Positions 1-11,405 are shown, counted from the stretch's first letter. The stretch: 64,000 bases of DNA from Rutpela maculata (GCA_936432065.2 OW386292.2:99901829-99965828), one strand, 5' to 3'. Program-made: numbers and translations. Notes: generated by a model not told the origin, from the letters alone.

Positions 1-2
1 AA

Positions 3-1853
3 AAACCTAGTGGCTGGGAATATCGCAAGCGTCGTTTACATAAAGAGGAGCAATTGTCAAAACACCTCAAAATTGACTACTTCTTTCAGTCTATTCGGTC
101 TGGTTCTACTTCAGATTCAACTCCCTCTACATCTGAATTAAAAATGGATAAATCAGCCTTAAGCCCGGAAATAAATCAGGCTATTGATTTTCAGACCCAG
201 GCAATATCAGTAGTTGATGAAATCGAGAGTCACAATTCTGAAAAATACGACGAGGAAGATTTCAATAATAGAGCTTTACAGATTTATCAGGAAATTATTG
301 TTAATTCCAGTACAGATGGTGATGTTATCAAAAAAATTCTGGTCGAGAAGTATCCTACAGATATTGCGTTCTATTCCCAAAATATTGATAAACCTTGGAT
401 AAAAAAATTCATTATAAATTACGGTACCTGCAGACCTAATGGTCCTTTTCCCATCGATGATGAAAACAGATGTTTTTCCTCTTCGTTTTACAGTACGAAC
501 TCTAAATGTGATATGGAAATTATCAGGGAGTGGTTATGCCACTCATCAGTGCAAAATTGTTGTTATTGTGGACCATGCTGGCTTTTTGCAGATAGAGCAC
601 ACCCAAATTTTAAAGATAACTGGATAAAAGGAGTGTCAAAATGGAAAAATCTGGGACAAAAAATTAATAAACACGAATCATCGCCTATTCATCATGCGGC
701 CTGTGTAGTTTACGACTACTGGAAGCAAAATAAGTGTATCGACAATCAACTAGAATCTGACATAAGAAAAGAAGCTAATTTTTGGCGACAAGTATTACAT
801 CGTTTGATTAATGTAACCTTAACTTTAGCCACATGTAATCTCCCATGGAGGTGGCAATTTCCTTTCAATAATAATGTTATTGTCGCATTATGACCCTGTC
901 CTCAAAAAATTATTAGATCAGCCACAAGGCTCAACGAAATATCTTAGCCCAGATATACAAAATGAACTTATTCATCTAATCTCTTCAAAGATATTGGAAG
1001 ATATTAGAAGTGCTCCATTTTTTCCCTTGATTCTAGATACGATTCAAGATATTTCCAAAATAGATCAGTTCAGCTTTGTTTACCGTTATGCAAAAATCGT
1101 CAAGTACGAGAATAACCCTTCCTGGCGACATCAAAGTTGTGGAAGCCTTCACATGATTTTATCCTGTTAAAGACCATACTGCTGCTGGATTAGAACAGTT
1201 TATCCTTAAACGTATCGAAAACCAAAGAGTTTCAACCTCCAAATGCCGTGGTCAGGGATATAATAGAGAAAATGTAATGAGTGGCTTGCAAGCTAGAATA
1301 CTTCAAAAACACAGCCAAATGCACACTACATACATTGTGCTGCCCAGAATTTAAATTTAGTCATTAATGACGATGTACCAGAAGTGTCACAATTGTTTAA
1401 TACTGTTGGCCGTATTTATGTATTTTTCAGCAATAGTACCAAACGATGGGATTTACTAAAAGAATCGTCCGTTAATTTAATTATATTAAAAAAATGATCA
1501 CCTACTCGTTGGTCGTCTAGGTTCGATTCCTTGAACGCATTAAGATTTTATTACAAATATGTCTTACGCGTCCTGAGTAATATATCATTGAGAAGTAAGA
1601 AAAGTGACGAAAAAGCAGAAACCACGGGTTTGAGGGAAAAAATGGAAAATTATAAGTTTATTGTTTTGACTGTTATATTCATGAAAATTCTGAATAAATT
1701 GAATATTGTATCCAAATTGCTTCAAACAGAAAATTGTGATATGTTGGAGGCCCAAAGTTTTCTTGAAAGTGCTTATACTCAAGTTGCGGAAATGCGTTCA
1801 AAATACCATGAGATCCTGGAAGAAGCTACTTTTGTAGCAGACAGTTGGGGAGT
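3..1853 (+). pseudogene. hAT transposase, N-terminal two thirds (TTF zinc finger type), broken
   Basis: The frame is open from the window edge, so the true start lies upstream. The first ~280 residues hold a TTF-type zinc-finger region (roughly 3-893) with the family's KPWIKKFI-like entry, clustered cysteines around CCYCGPCWLF and a HESSPIHHAA tail. The hAT catalytic region follows in other frames. Pieces include LLDQPQGSTKYLSPDIQNEL near 900-960, a TAAGLEQFILKRIE stretch near 1180 and SPTRWSSRFDSLNALRFYY near 1500-1550. The last piece runs to about 1853. Several frameshifts and stops separate them, so no full enzyme can be made. This organisation is that of the ZMYM1-like/52-kDa repressor-like hAT group common in insects. 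The C-terminal dimerisation part follows at 2457-3134 after an insertion. Confidence 0.85.
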
Positions 1854-2456
1854 AGAGTTCTGAGCGTGTGGAAAAAAACCTTAAAATTTGGGAAAAAACA
1901 CGGTTTTTTTCGTTTTTTTTCCAAGCTTCGGAAAAATTGGCTTTTTTGAGAAAAATTCAGTAATTTTATACAGTTTCACATACAATGCAATAAACAATAA
2001 AAAATATATTTAAATGGTTTATTATTTTCTAAGATAAGCTACTAACAAAAATGCAAAACTGAAAATGCCAGTGCATTTTCTCGACTGTGGACTGATTCCA
2101 GTGCCCTCCCCCCCATGCATCGGATACGAATGACATCATTTATTTTATCGGTTCTATGAACTGTACGTCGTAAACGCTAGTCATAAGCTTGTTTCAATAA
2201 AAATACACCGGGGTATTTTGTTTTTTAATAAACGCAAATTTCGCAAACGCATGAATGAGCCGAAATTAATTGTTATCATAAAGTACTTAATCAAAATTAC
2301 AACATACCACCACTAATCATTCTGTATAATGTAGAAACGCAAAAAAAGTTTCAATGAAATTTTCTGAAAATTTCCCAATTTTCCCGTTTTTTTTTTCGAA
2401 AAAAAAAAAAACGTTTTTTCTCTCGGCTCAATTTTTCCGGAAATTTTAAAACTCCA
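1854..2456. mobile_element. ~600-bp non-coding insertion in the hAT transposase
   Basis: This A/T-homopolymer-rich block has many GGAAAA and TTTTCC motifs near both ends and no protein similarity. The 9-mer TTGGGGAGT occurs immediately before it (1845-1853) and immediately after it (2457-2465). The hAT reading frame (Trp-Gly-Val-Glu) is repeated on both sides, so the 9-mer looks like a target-site duplication. A 9-bp duplication is typical of Mutator-like elements, but only a short GAGTT similarity is visible between the ends. Superfamily assignment is inference. Confidence 0.5.
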
Positions 2457-3134
2457 TTGGGGAGTCGAAAATACTAAGTTAAAGTTAAAAGACAACGAAA
2501 AGTGAAGACATTTTTCGAAGTGATACTATGTGAACTAAGTAGTGATACTATATTTTCAGGTGAAAAAAAAAAAAAAGTTTCGAGTGACTGTTTTCTATCC
2601 AGTTGTGGACATTGTAACATCTCAACTGAAAAATCTGGTTTTTATAACATAGTAGATAAATTTAAGGTACTCAATCCGTCATATATTTTAAAAGTCAACG
2701 ATGATGAACTCTATGTCAGTGCAAAGTTATTGAATGATGAATATGAAAGCGATCTAACAGAAAAATTTGCCTCACAATTGCTAGATTTTAAATCAGCATT
2801 AAAAAGTGAAATTGCATTATGCATCAGTGTTAAGGGCATGGCAAAAATGTTTATGTGCACACACATCACAACTTCAATCAATTTTTCTGATGTTGGTACG
2901 GCTATTATATTATTTTTAATGCTTCCGGTAACCACAGCAACTGCAGAACGATCATTCTCGAAACTGAAATTAATTAAGTCGTATTTGAGAAACAAAATGT
3001 CTCAGAGTAAACTCAGTGATTTGTCTCTTTTAAGCATTGAAAATGAGCGTGCAAATTCTATAAACTTTCAAGATTTAATTAATCTCTTTGCTGAGAAAAA
3101 TGCAAGAAAAAGAAGATTTAAAAATATAGCTTAA
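2457..3134 (+). pseudogene. hAT transposase, C-terminal dimerisation domain
   Basis: The hAT frame resumes here after the insertion, with an early stop near 2500. A clean ~210-codon stretch then ends at a natural stop at 3132-3134. The C-terminal half carries the hAT dimerisation signature: LPVTTATAERSFSKLKLIK, followed by YLRNKMSQSKLSDLSLLSIE and a basic tail. In active hAT enzymes this region mediates dimerisation and completes the RNase H fold. A homopolymer run (A13 near 2565) sits inside the frame. It is the 3' part of the same element copy as 3-1853. Confidence 0.85.
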
Positions 3135-3209
3135 TTTGATTTTTTTAATTTTTAAGTTTGTCCTGATTTTCTGTAATCATTTTTAAAATAAAGGTCACTG
3201 TATCTCATA

Positions 3210-3800
3210 CAGTGTGTCCCACTTCGTACTAAGCCACCCCTATAACTTGGCTATTTGTATTTGGATTTGTATATATTTTTTATAGCACATAATACCCATA
3301 ATGAACTACCTTTGGAAGGTAGAACTGTTACTCAATCTCTATTTCAAAGTCAACTGTGATGTTTTTAAAATGGGAATTTTGCAAAAGTAACATTAGCGAT
3401 TGAGATAGAGGAAAAATGTATTCGGAAAAGTCGTTCAGAAAAATTAAGTAAGTTCAAATATGAATTTTCATTTAAAAATATTGATTCGAAAAATTTTCTG
3501 ACGCAGTTTTTCAAAAAAAAAAATCAATATTTTTAAATGAAAATTCATATTTGAACTTACTTAATTTTTCTGAACGACTTTTCCAAATACATTTTTCCTC
3601 TCTCAATCGCTAATGTTACTTTTGCAAAATTCCCATTTTAAAAACATCACAGTTGGCTTTGAAATAGAGATTGAGTAACAGTTCTACCTTCCAAAGGTAG
3701 TTCATTATGGGTATTATGTGCTCTAAAAAATATATACAAATCCAAATACAAATAGCCAAGTTATAGATGGGGGTTGCTTAGTACGAAGTGGGACACACTG
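3210..3800. mobile_element. Palindromic (foldback) MITE, 591 bp, TA target duplication
   Basis: The two halves are nearly perfect inverted copies, meeting near 3505 with almost no unique centre. The ends read CAGTGTGTCCCACTTCGTAC and its complement, and both are flanked by TA (3208-3209 and 3801-3802), as in Tc1/mariner-type elements. It has no coding capacity. The terminal CAGTGTGT..CACTT is shared with the elements at 11406 and 53771. Confidence 0.85.
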
Positions 3801-4044
3801 TATGTGTTTAGTGTTTATAAAAATTACTAAAAAAAAGCATGCTCGAGGCCGCGCTCTCACGGCATTGCCACCCAGCACCAAGTTGTGTAGCTACGCCACT
3901 GACAGATTTTGAAATGGAACACACACTTTTACATACTCTAAAATCGTATTTATAAAGTGGAACAAAAATATCGATAGTTACCCTTATTGAAACTGATGTA
4001 CCAGTACCAGTAGCCATAGTAGTAGTACTGAACAAGTAAAAGGT

Positions 4045-4612
4045 ATGTCGACTACTGAAAACTTACAGCCGAATAAAGTAATAAATATTAATCAAGAAAA
4101 TGAACATGTCTTCACCGATAACGATAATTTAATATAGATATAGAGCAGTTCGATAGTGTTCAGTATCAAACTATAGATCAAATAATAGAAATAGATAATG
4201 ATCTATCCAATGGTACACAATTGAGTGTCAGTGAAGAAGCTTCTAAAAATTTTCATTTCGGTGATCATACATACTGTGTAAACATTCAAGACCATGTTCC
4301 TACTATCAGAACTGTAGGAAATATTAGGATTTCAAGCCTGGAAAAGTCATATAACGTCTAAGCAGAAGGGAAGACCATAAGGTTCCCACTTAACTGTTAT
4401 GGGCATTCCAAAAAAGCAAAGAAAATAAAGCCATTCTAGTTACTGCCCTATAAAGATAAACAATTGTATATGCTCTCATGATTTGCAAGTAAAGAAATAG
4501 TTAATACCATCAACTTAAATGGCACTGTTATCGAGGAAAGAGATATCGAACCTGATACAGAAAAAGTACCAAGTGCAGTCTTGGACGATGCTGTTAATTT
4601 GAATCATATATA
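4045..4612 (+). pseudogene. Decayed open frame of unknown family
   Basis: An ATG at 4045 opens a polar frame of about 30 codons. After a shift near 4135 a second frame runs to about 4612 with only a few stops. It contains long coherent stretches such as EASKNFHFGDHTYCVNIQD. The composition is coding-like (acidic, Asn-rich), but I do not recognise the family. It lies just upstream of a cysteine-rich finger and a LINE reverse-transcriptase fragment, so it could be the start of a degenerate element ORF1. That link is inference. Confidence 0.35.
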
Positions 4613-4686
4613 GCGTTTTCTTTTTCGTTTTTTTTTTGTTAACCAATTTCAGAGAGTCTTTTACAAACAGTGGTTAGCTTCGCATT

Positions 4687-4881
4687 ATGAAAATTATACA
4701 AATAAAAAAAGAGGAACCACATATTTGTTACGTGTGTAATGGAATCATAGATGGAGGAGCCGAAAAGGAAATTATAAAATGTACAGCTTGCCTAACCATG
4801 ATACATTTAAATTGCACCTACTCAACAAGAAGGAAAACAAAATCTAAATTCTGGTATTATTTTAAAAGTACAAGGAAATAA
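4687..4881 (+). pseudogene. Short PHD-like zinc-finger fragment
   Basis: A 64-residue frame starts at ATG 4687. It contains CYVCNGIIDGG, then IKCTACLTMIHLNC, giving a C-x2-C...C-x2-C-x4-H-x2-C pattern as in PHD-type fingers. PHD-like fingers occur in ORF1 proteins of some insect LINEs. A LINE reverse-transcriptase fragment lies ~50 bp downstream, which supports that origin. The frame stops soon after the finger, so it is a remnant. Confidence 0.5.
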
Positions 4882-4929
4882 ATTACCTAATGTTTCTATC
4901 GTCAAAAAAGACAATTTAGAAAAAAAACA

Positions 4930-5065
4930 TCAACAGACAATTACACACGTAACAGAAAAAATCTATAACTTGGTAGATAAAGGAAGACCATCGCTATGTG
5001 TTTTTATAGACATAGTGAAGGCGTTCGACACTATTAGCCATATATTAAATCTAAAAAACTATATG
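4930..5065 (+). pseudogene. LINE reverse-transcriptase fragment (motif A region)
   Basis: About 40 codons read as a non-LTR reverse transcriptase around catalytic motif A. They include GRPSLCVFIDIVKAFDTISH, where the first Asp is the metal ligand and AFDT..H is characteristic of LINE enzymes. The reading fails on both sides. The remainder of a related LINE (RNase H and 3' tail) lies at 7440-8990. The two could be ends of one element disrupted by the P-like sequence between them. Confidence 0.65.
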
Positions 5066-5150
5066 ACTTAGATTTCAGAGGAAAGATATATGCGACTCTA
5101 CTACATCGCTCTAAATTAAAATGCTAATTGAAATGTTTCTACTAGACTTC

Positions 5151-6672
5151 AATGCCAGATGCTATTCATGAGATAGTGAAACAAAATCTAGCAAATAAAA
5201 AAGAAAAATATAAGCCTGACTTACGAAGTTTTGCCCTTACTCTTCAGTTTTATTCTGGAAAAGCATATAATTACATAAGGAAAACGTTCAAAAACCTGCT
5301 TCCTGCTCCATCAACCATAAGAAAATAGTACTCTGTGGTACATGGTAGACCTGGCTTTACTAAAGAAGCGTTCGAAGCTATAGCTAACCGGATAAAAATT
5401 TCTCCGTGTTTTGTAAATATAGTTATAGACGAGATGTCTATTCGTCAACAGATTTTGTATGACAGAAACCGCTCCTGTTATTATGGCCATGTTGATTTTG
5501 GGATTGAAGGTATTGAGAGGGATCGTGCCGATCGGGAACAAGCAAAAAATGCATTCGTTTTTATAGCGGTTGGATTAAATGGCAACTGGAAAATCCCTTT
5601 GAACTACTTCTTGGTAAGCAAGCTAGCAGCAAGTGAAAGAGCCAGTCTTTTAACAAAATGCTTCCAGCTGCTACACGATGCTGGAGCTATTCTATGTTCC
5701 ATCTCTTTTGATGGTACTTATACTAGCACCTGTAATTATCTAGGAGCAAATCTGGATTATGGGCCGAATTTCAAACCCGATTTCATCAATCCAATGACAA
5801 ATGGAAAAATATTTGTTCTTTTAGATCCATGCCATATGATAAAGCTAATGAGAAATGTCCTGGGTGAGAAGAAAATACTGTACACCAATGATAATAGGGT
5901 CATCAGTTGGCAACTTCTTGTAGCCTTGCATGATTTACAGGAGGAAGAAGGGCTGCACGCGGGTACAAGAATAACAAAAAAGCATATATATTTTCAGGAT
6001 AATAAAATGAATGTCAGGCTAGCAGCACAAACACTAAGTGGCAGTGTTTCAAACGCACTGAAATTTGTAAATGAACTTGAAATATCTGGCTTCGAGGATG
6101 TCGATGGAACAGCAGAATTCTGTCAAATGTTCAATGACATTTTTGATCTCCTTAACTGCCGTAGTCGTTTTTCAAAAAAAAAATGAACTTAATGTACCTA
6201 TTAGAGATTCAACATATGAAACGCTAAAAAGGCATGCCGAACGCTTTGAAAATTATATCAGTGTATTAAAATATGTAAACGGAACAGCAATTATACATAG
6301 TGGCAGGAAAACAGGTTTTTAGGCCTAATTGTTTGTTTGAGAAATATTTTCTCGATTTATGACTATTTCAAAGACCACGGACTACAATATTTGTTAACTT
6401 AGAAGTTGCTTCAAGACCATATTGAAACATTTTTTAGTGAGGTAAGAAGTCGAGGTGGCTTTAACAACAACCCAAATGCACAGCAATTTGAGGCAGCATA
6501 CAAAAGACTGCTTGTGCGGAATGAGATTTCCGGGTCTGAAAATGGAAATTGCCTCATTGGAGATATACAAATTTTACATGTCTCGTCCATACACCATAAG
6601 CCGCCAGAAGAAGAGCTGCTGTTTAGCGATGAGGTTGCAGTTAATAATGTTGGCCAAGTTTGGATCTGGTAG
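5151..6672 (+). pseudogene. P-element/THAP9-like transposase, core and C-terminus, broken
   Basis: The frame starts with the family's signature region (DLRSFALTLQFYSGKAYNYI, then LLPAPSTI). An in-frame TAG at 5325 stands where the family has Trp. The RNase H-like catalytic core follows: VIDEMSIRQQ near 5425 and SISFDGTY near 5705 provide acidic residues, and LLDPCHMIKLMRN is highly typical. A shift in an A-run near 6175 moves the frame. The C-terminal block QDHIETFFSEVRSRGGFNNN near 6415 is the conserved end of THAP9-like proteins. The N-terminal THAP finger is absent. It is one of three P-like sequences in the window (see 29781 and 49900) and is clearly inactive. Confidence 0.85.
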
Positions 6673-6674
6673 TA

Positions 6675-7256
6675 GACACGATTGACATGCTGTCGAGCTG
6701 CTGCACTTGTAGGTAGAAGAGTTGATAACTGCACCGGTTTGTTAAGTCTTGTTGATTTGATGAATTGCGTATATCCTGATTTTGGAGCATTATATATTGC
6801 TAAGATATGTACTCCATTATCAAACAGTATTTCTGGTGGGCAATTTTCTTGTTGAACTACTTGAGCTAATTGATCCAAATTAGGAAGTTTCTCTAACGTT
6901 TTAAGAAATGATTTTTTTTTCATTTTTTAAAAAGCACAGAAGTCGTGTCACAGCCACTGAAGGCGTTCAAAAATAAAATGTATTCTTTAGAACGAGGATA
7001 TTTGTCGAAGCTTTCAGAGAAATATATTTGTCTTCGCATTGCCTTTGCCAATTTTTTTAAAGAAAATTTCTTGTTGATGTGATTGAGTATGTCCTATTAA
7101 AAGAACTAGCAGATTAATATCTTCTCCTATGATGACGGCAGATTTTGACGTTCAGATTCTGCAATGGCTGTTTCGACGATAAGAACATTAGCATCATCTC
7201 TGGCTTGTTTTGTCGCGATGTTAACAGTTTTTAATTTCTCAATAAGCATGCCAATA
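6675..7256 (-). pseudogene. PIN/XPG-like nuclease-family fragment (FSGCDTTS type)
   Basis: Read on the minus strand from about 7256, this shows VIIGEDINLLVLLIGHT, then FLNAFSGCDTTSVLF, and finally LPTSAAARQHVNRVYYQIQ. This order (acidic ED.DLLVLL, the HAFSGCDTTS block, then AAARQH..RVYYQ) is a recurrent family in insect genomes that I believe is XPG/PIN-like. The acidic residues would be metal ligands in a PIN fold. Stops and a shift near 6920 and 7140 break it. It abuts the P-like pseudogene at its 3' end, head to head in sequence but on the opposite strand. The nuclease assignment is moderate; the family resemblance is strong. Confidence 0.5.
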
Positions 7257-7439
7257 ATATATAAAATATTAGATAGTAAATAAACAAGGTTTTTTCATAG
7301 TTATAATATTTTTAATAAATAACTAACTTTATAAATTGTATTATTTATTGGATTCCACCGTTGACCTTGCGTTATGATATATACGGCTAAGCGCCTCCCA
7401 CTATTCGCGCTCTATCTCAAGAACGATTGAATGTAAAAA

Positions 7440-8460
7440 ATATTGCTTGAAATAAATTTTGTAGATAATTTTATGATCTACAAATTTTATAATAAATTAA
7501 AATGTCATTTAGAGCATAGAAAACGAGATATTTACAAGAAACCGATTCTTGCGACCTTTGTCCTTGAATATCTTGACACGCCTACACAAGATTTTATGAG
7601 ACTTTTGAGCCAACATATAAAATGCCAAAACAAAGATTTATAAGTTAGCCCATAATAATGCATATTGTATATATACAGATGGATCAAAAACTTTGGAAGC
7701 CACAGCTTGCGCATTTTATGACCCACAGGAGAAAAAGCGGGTATACTTCTAAATTAGCCCAGGAGATTTCTATTTATAACGCCGAATTAATAACCATATT
7801 AGAATCACTCAAGTATATAAACAACTTGGAAGAAACAAGGGACTTTATCACTTTAACGGATAGCAGAAGGGATACAATAACAAACATCCTACATAACCCC
7901 AAGGCAAACTACATAATAGTAAAAATAATTAATCACTTAATATCGCTGCAGATAAAAAGGAATAAAATAACAATATCATGGATAAAAGGAAACTGCGGAC
8001 TACAAAACAATGAAATAATGGATCAAATGGCTAAATCGGCGTTAACGGAACAAAAGATAGTAAATTACTTGATCCTCTGTTAAGTTAAAACGGAAAATAT
8101 TAAACGTTTGGCAGGGCACCTATTAAAATGACAATAAAGGCAAATATTACAAGGACATAAATCAAAATCCCAACGTCCTTAGTATAGCAAAGATGGATAT
8201 AGCTGTAAGTGCTTTATAAAGACTCTGAGCAGGCTAAGAATAAATCATTGACTATTTCCTTATCACCTGTGTAAAATTAAATTATCAGAGACACCAAATT
8301 GCAACTGTGGATAGGTAGGAACGGCTCAACATTTAATTCTGGAGTGTACAGAAAGGCAAAATTCCATAAACGCTTTATTAACTAAAATTTACAAATTAGA
8401 AATTCAAACATCAATCAGCCTGCAAAGTTTACTAACAGAATGCAATCATAACATATATTA
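7440..8460 (+). pseudogene. LINE ORF2 C-terminal half: RNase H and zinc knuckle, broken
   Basis: A pre-RNase H spacer (TPTQDFMRLL) is followed by RNase H. YIYTDGSK at ~7666-7689 gives the first Asp, in a frame different from the rest. SIYNAELITILESL gives the Glu, LTDSRRD the next Asp and NEIMDQMAKSA the last acidic residue. The four catalytic positions therefore survive although the frame is broken near 7760. Downstream, FIKTLSRLRINHCLFPYHLC and a Cys-rich PNCNCG..AQHLILEC match the C-terminal knuckle of I/R1/jockey-type LINEs. Nothing would be translated intact. Confidence 0.75.
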
Positions 8461-8990
8461 GCTATTTATGAATATATCTGTAAAGAAAAAATAAAAATCT
8501 AACGTGCCCTTTTACATAAAAATATTACTGTAAAATAGATTCAAGTACCTACCGAACAAGCAAAATTTAAACGTTATACAACTATTTTCTTTTATTGCAA
8601 TTTTATAAATGTAATAAAATAGCAATAAAACAAAATTGTTGTAGAAATGAAAATTATAAAACAAATTGGTTTATTGGGTCTTTATTTGAAAAAAACTAAT
8701 AATAAAACAGCAGAAAAAAGGAAAGTCAAGTTATATACATAGACAAATTCATTAAAACTCCTCTCTTACCTATTGTTCTATCAACCTTAATTATCCGTGG
8801 TTCTGTGTGTATGTATCAAATCGCCATGACGAATCCCTTGGCGTAATAGTACCTCTGTATAACACATCCTTATTTAAATAAAAAAATAAAAATAAAAAAC
8901 AAAACAAAAACAAAAGACAAAAAAGAATAGAAAAAAAGAAGGAAAAAGAAAATAATGAAAAAAAAATAAGTAGTTACTTAAGAATTAAAA
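8461..8990 (+). mobile_element. LINE 3' UTR and A-rich tail
   Basis: This AT-rich sequence follows the LINE C-terminus. It has a moderately conserved-looking stretch near 8760-8880 (CCTCTGTATAACACATCC) that runs into a long A-rich tract at about 8875-8975. A terminal A-rich tract is what target-primed reverse transcription leaves. I read 7440-8990 as one 5'-truncated LINE copy. Confidence 0.55.
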
Positions 8991-10440
8991 TTATAGGCAT
9001 AAAATAAGTAAATACCCTTGTAAATTTGCAATACTCATTTAAAGTCGGGAGCAATCATATAAATTATGTATGTGATTATACGCGCTCTGTGCGGCCTCCG
9101 ATCTGGGCGCGTCCGGCGCTTGGATTGATGACCCAAGTTCTCGTTGGAGATCTTATAGAAGAACGCACTACCGGGCGTCAAAATGACGCGACACCAATTT
9201 ATTTCTCAAGGGGGGGGGGGGGGGGGGGTAGTTGCGTATTACCCCGTTCTTCTACCTCCCAGGCGGGTTCGAGATAAGATGTACTTCGGTAGCCGAGTAA
9301 TGGACCAAGGCTGCACTACCACAGATCGGAAACGACGCTCTCTCTGGACTCGAATTCCCTCGTTAGGGGTTTAGGCACCTCTTAATTTCCTGAATTTTTG
9401 CATAAAAAAATCCCAACCGAAGAATTTCTCTGCGGAGGGATTAGTTTTGGTACGCGGAAACCACGTTTTGGTCCATTAATAACAGAATCTGTTTCTCAAA
9501 AAACGCATAAAAAAATCCCTATCAAACCTCCGTAAAGCAACCAGAAGGTCGAAAGTTAATGCGAATTAACTCGACACATCCGGCTTTCTATAGGAAAGTT
9601 CCAGGGATTATAGACCGTCAACAGGCCTCAAGATCAATTAAGAAACAATAGTTCAAAGAATCCGTTTATTTAACAGAATTGGTTATGCAAAATTCTCAAG
9701 ATAAGAATCGTGCCTTCCCCAATCAAGGTAGTGACTTTCAGGCCATACAAGCGAGAGCGCTCACGCTAACGATCGATTAGGTAGAAAAGATTCATACATA
9801 CCTTCTCAGAATCAAAATGCGAGCTTTTTGAATCATTTCAGACTCTGGGTAAATGAATAATTAAGGCTGACTGAAATTAACTTAAAAAAGTTTTACTAAA
9901 TGAATTTAGTTTCGCTAGAGACTACTTAGCTTTAAAGTTCTTGTATCGTGGAGATTCACGTACTCAAACACATTCAGAGGACTTATTACTGCGTAAGTTG
10001 AATGGCGTTCGATCAGTCCACGACTTACTAACACAGTCGTTCAATATTATCGATACGACAGCTACTCACCTTCGAGCGACTTTTAGGCAGAATTGAATTT
10101 TTGGATTTCTATGCACAAGGCGTTTTCCTCTATAACTTTGTCATTTGAAAAGCCCTGTTATTGGCTTTTTTACCATTGCTTTGTCTGGACCACTCAACGC
10201 GCTCGACTAAATTGCGAGCCGCTGAGTCAATCCAAACTCTTTCCATGCGAGAAACCGGCCTTGTACATGTGCATTGATTTTTATCAATTTTTTGCTTATC
10301 GGCACTACGCCGGCTTTGTCAAAATCTTCTATTTTGCCTTTCGGATGCAGTGCATCGCTAAAATTTTATGCTCATACTTTAGAATTGGGCTTTCAATGAC
10401 CGTACCTCAAAGGTCAATGTCTTTGGTGGAGGAATAAAAA
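8991..10440. other. Non-coding stretch with a 19-base G run
   Basis: No protein similarity was found. Around 9070-9380 the composition is clearly GC-richer than its surroundings, with a run of 19 G at 9210-9228. The phrase GCATAAAAAAATCCC recurs at ~9402 and ~9505. A purine-rich tract followed by a composition change could be the end of an LTR element, but no partner LTR was found. Confidence 0.4.
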
Positions 10441-10479
10441 ATACAAAATATTTTAAAGTATATTTTCGTGGTACTTTTT

Positions 10480-10850
10480 AAACTGACTTTGTGGTACTTT
10501 TGAAAAATCTATTTTAAGACCAATTTTAGCGTACTTTTGAAAAATCGATTTTCGAGCCAAATTTCAAGGTACTTTTGAAAAACTAATCTGCGGGTGAAAT
10601 TTTGGCGTACTTTTGAAAAATCGATTTTCAAGCCAAATTTCAAGGTAGTTTTGAAAAATTAATCTGCGGGTGAAATTTTGGCGTACTTTTGAAAAATCGA
10701 TTTTCAAACCAAATTTCAACGCAGTTTTGAAAAATTAGTCTGCAAGTGAAATTTTGGCGTACTTTCGATAAATCGATTCTTGAGCCAAACTTTGACGCCC
10801 TTTCAAAAATATTATTTTTCAAAGTCCAATTTGTGGTACCTTTGAAAAAG
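10480..10850 (+). repeat. Tandem array, 76-bp unit
   Basis: The phrase GGCGTACTTTTGAAAAATCG starts at 10528, 10604, 10680 and 10756, exactly 76 bp apart; the last copy is diverged. Each unit has two half-repeats, one with GCCAAATTTCAA and one with CTGCGGGTGAAATTT. Degenerate partial units extend to about 10480 and 10850. The TACTTTTGAAA phrase reappears in the leader of the gag-protease element at 46200-46420. Confidence 0.85.
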
Positions 10851-10859
10851 TATATTATT

Positions 10860-11340
10860 CATAAATCTTTGTCATTATATACTTCTGCTCTCATATCCTG
10901 AACCAAAAACATTTTTTCTAAGTGAAAATTCGGTGTTTCTTCGAATTTTCACCTGGTCATTTACAACGCCTTATAGAACCTAAAACGGTCCTTATGGACT
11001 GATCTGTGCCTCTACAGACTCTTAAAAATGTCTTTAAATGAAATTTTCGCCTAAGTCGAATTTTGATTCTGTCTTCAACTTAGGACGTTTTGGAGAGTTC
11101 TACAACAATCTCAGTCCACATGCTGAGCTGTAAAAGCCTGACTGGACTGAGGCGGCTCGGCGAGAGAAAGACAGAGGCTGATAACCGTACCTGGGGGGTC
11201 CTTATCAACAGACTCGAAGTCTAGGTAGACCATGCAGACACAAAAAAGGAGTACTACAATAGATCTTATAGGTCGCAGTGGGAAAGGCCAATCGCCTGCT
11301 CCTTCAGAGTAATCTAATCTAATCTAAATACGCGTATATA
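10860..11340 (+). other. Non-coding stretch ending in an ATCTA microsatellite
   Basis: No open frame was found. A GC-richer stretch at about 11125-11310 ends abruptly in repeated TAATC units (11311-11329). A structured non-coding block ending in a short tandem repeat is how several LINE/SINE families finish, so this may be a 3' end. That reading is inference. Confidence 0.35.
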
Positions 11341-11405
11341 GTAAATGGAAATGATAAAATATGCGCTCATTCATTTTCTCTTTCGTTTGATTTTCATTAT
11401 ATATA

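Noticed and set aside
1525..1545. GGTTCGATTCC, resembling a tRNA B box
   Set aside because: It is the coding sequence for RFDS in the hAT transposase. No A box or cloverleaf fits around it.
6411..6660. Minus-strand continuation of the PIN-like frame
   Set aside because: This part is antisense to the conserved C-terminus of the P-like transposase. The PIN-like similarity ends at about 6675.
9026..9374. Open frames over the G run
   Set aside because: They exist because poly-G is open in all frames. No domain or start context supports them.
10093..10437. A 114-codon plus-strand frame
   Set aside because: No recognisable motif, isolated, and adjacent to non-coding repeat DNA.
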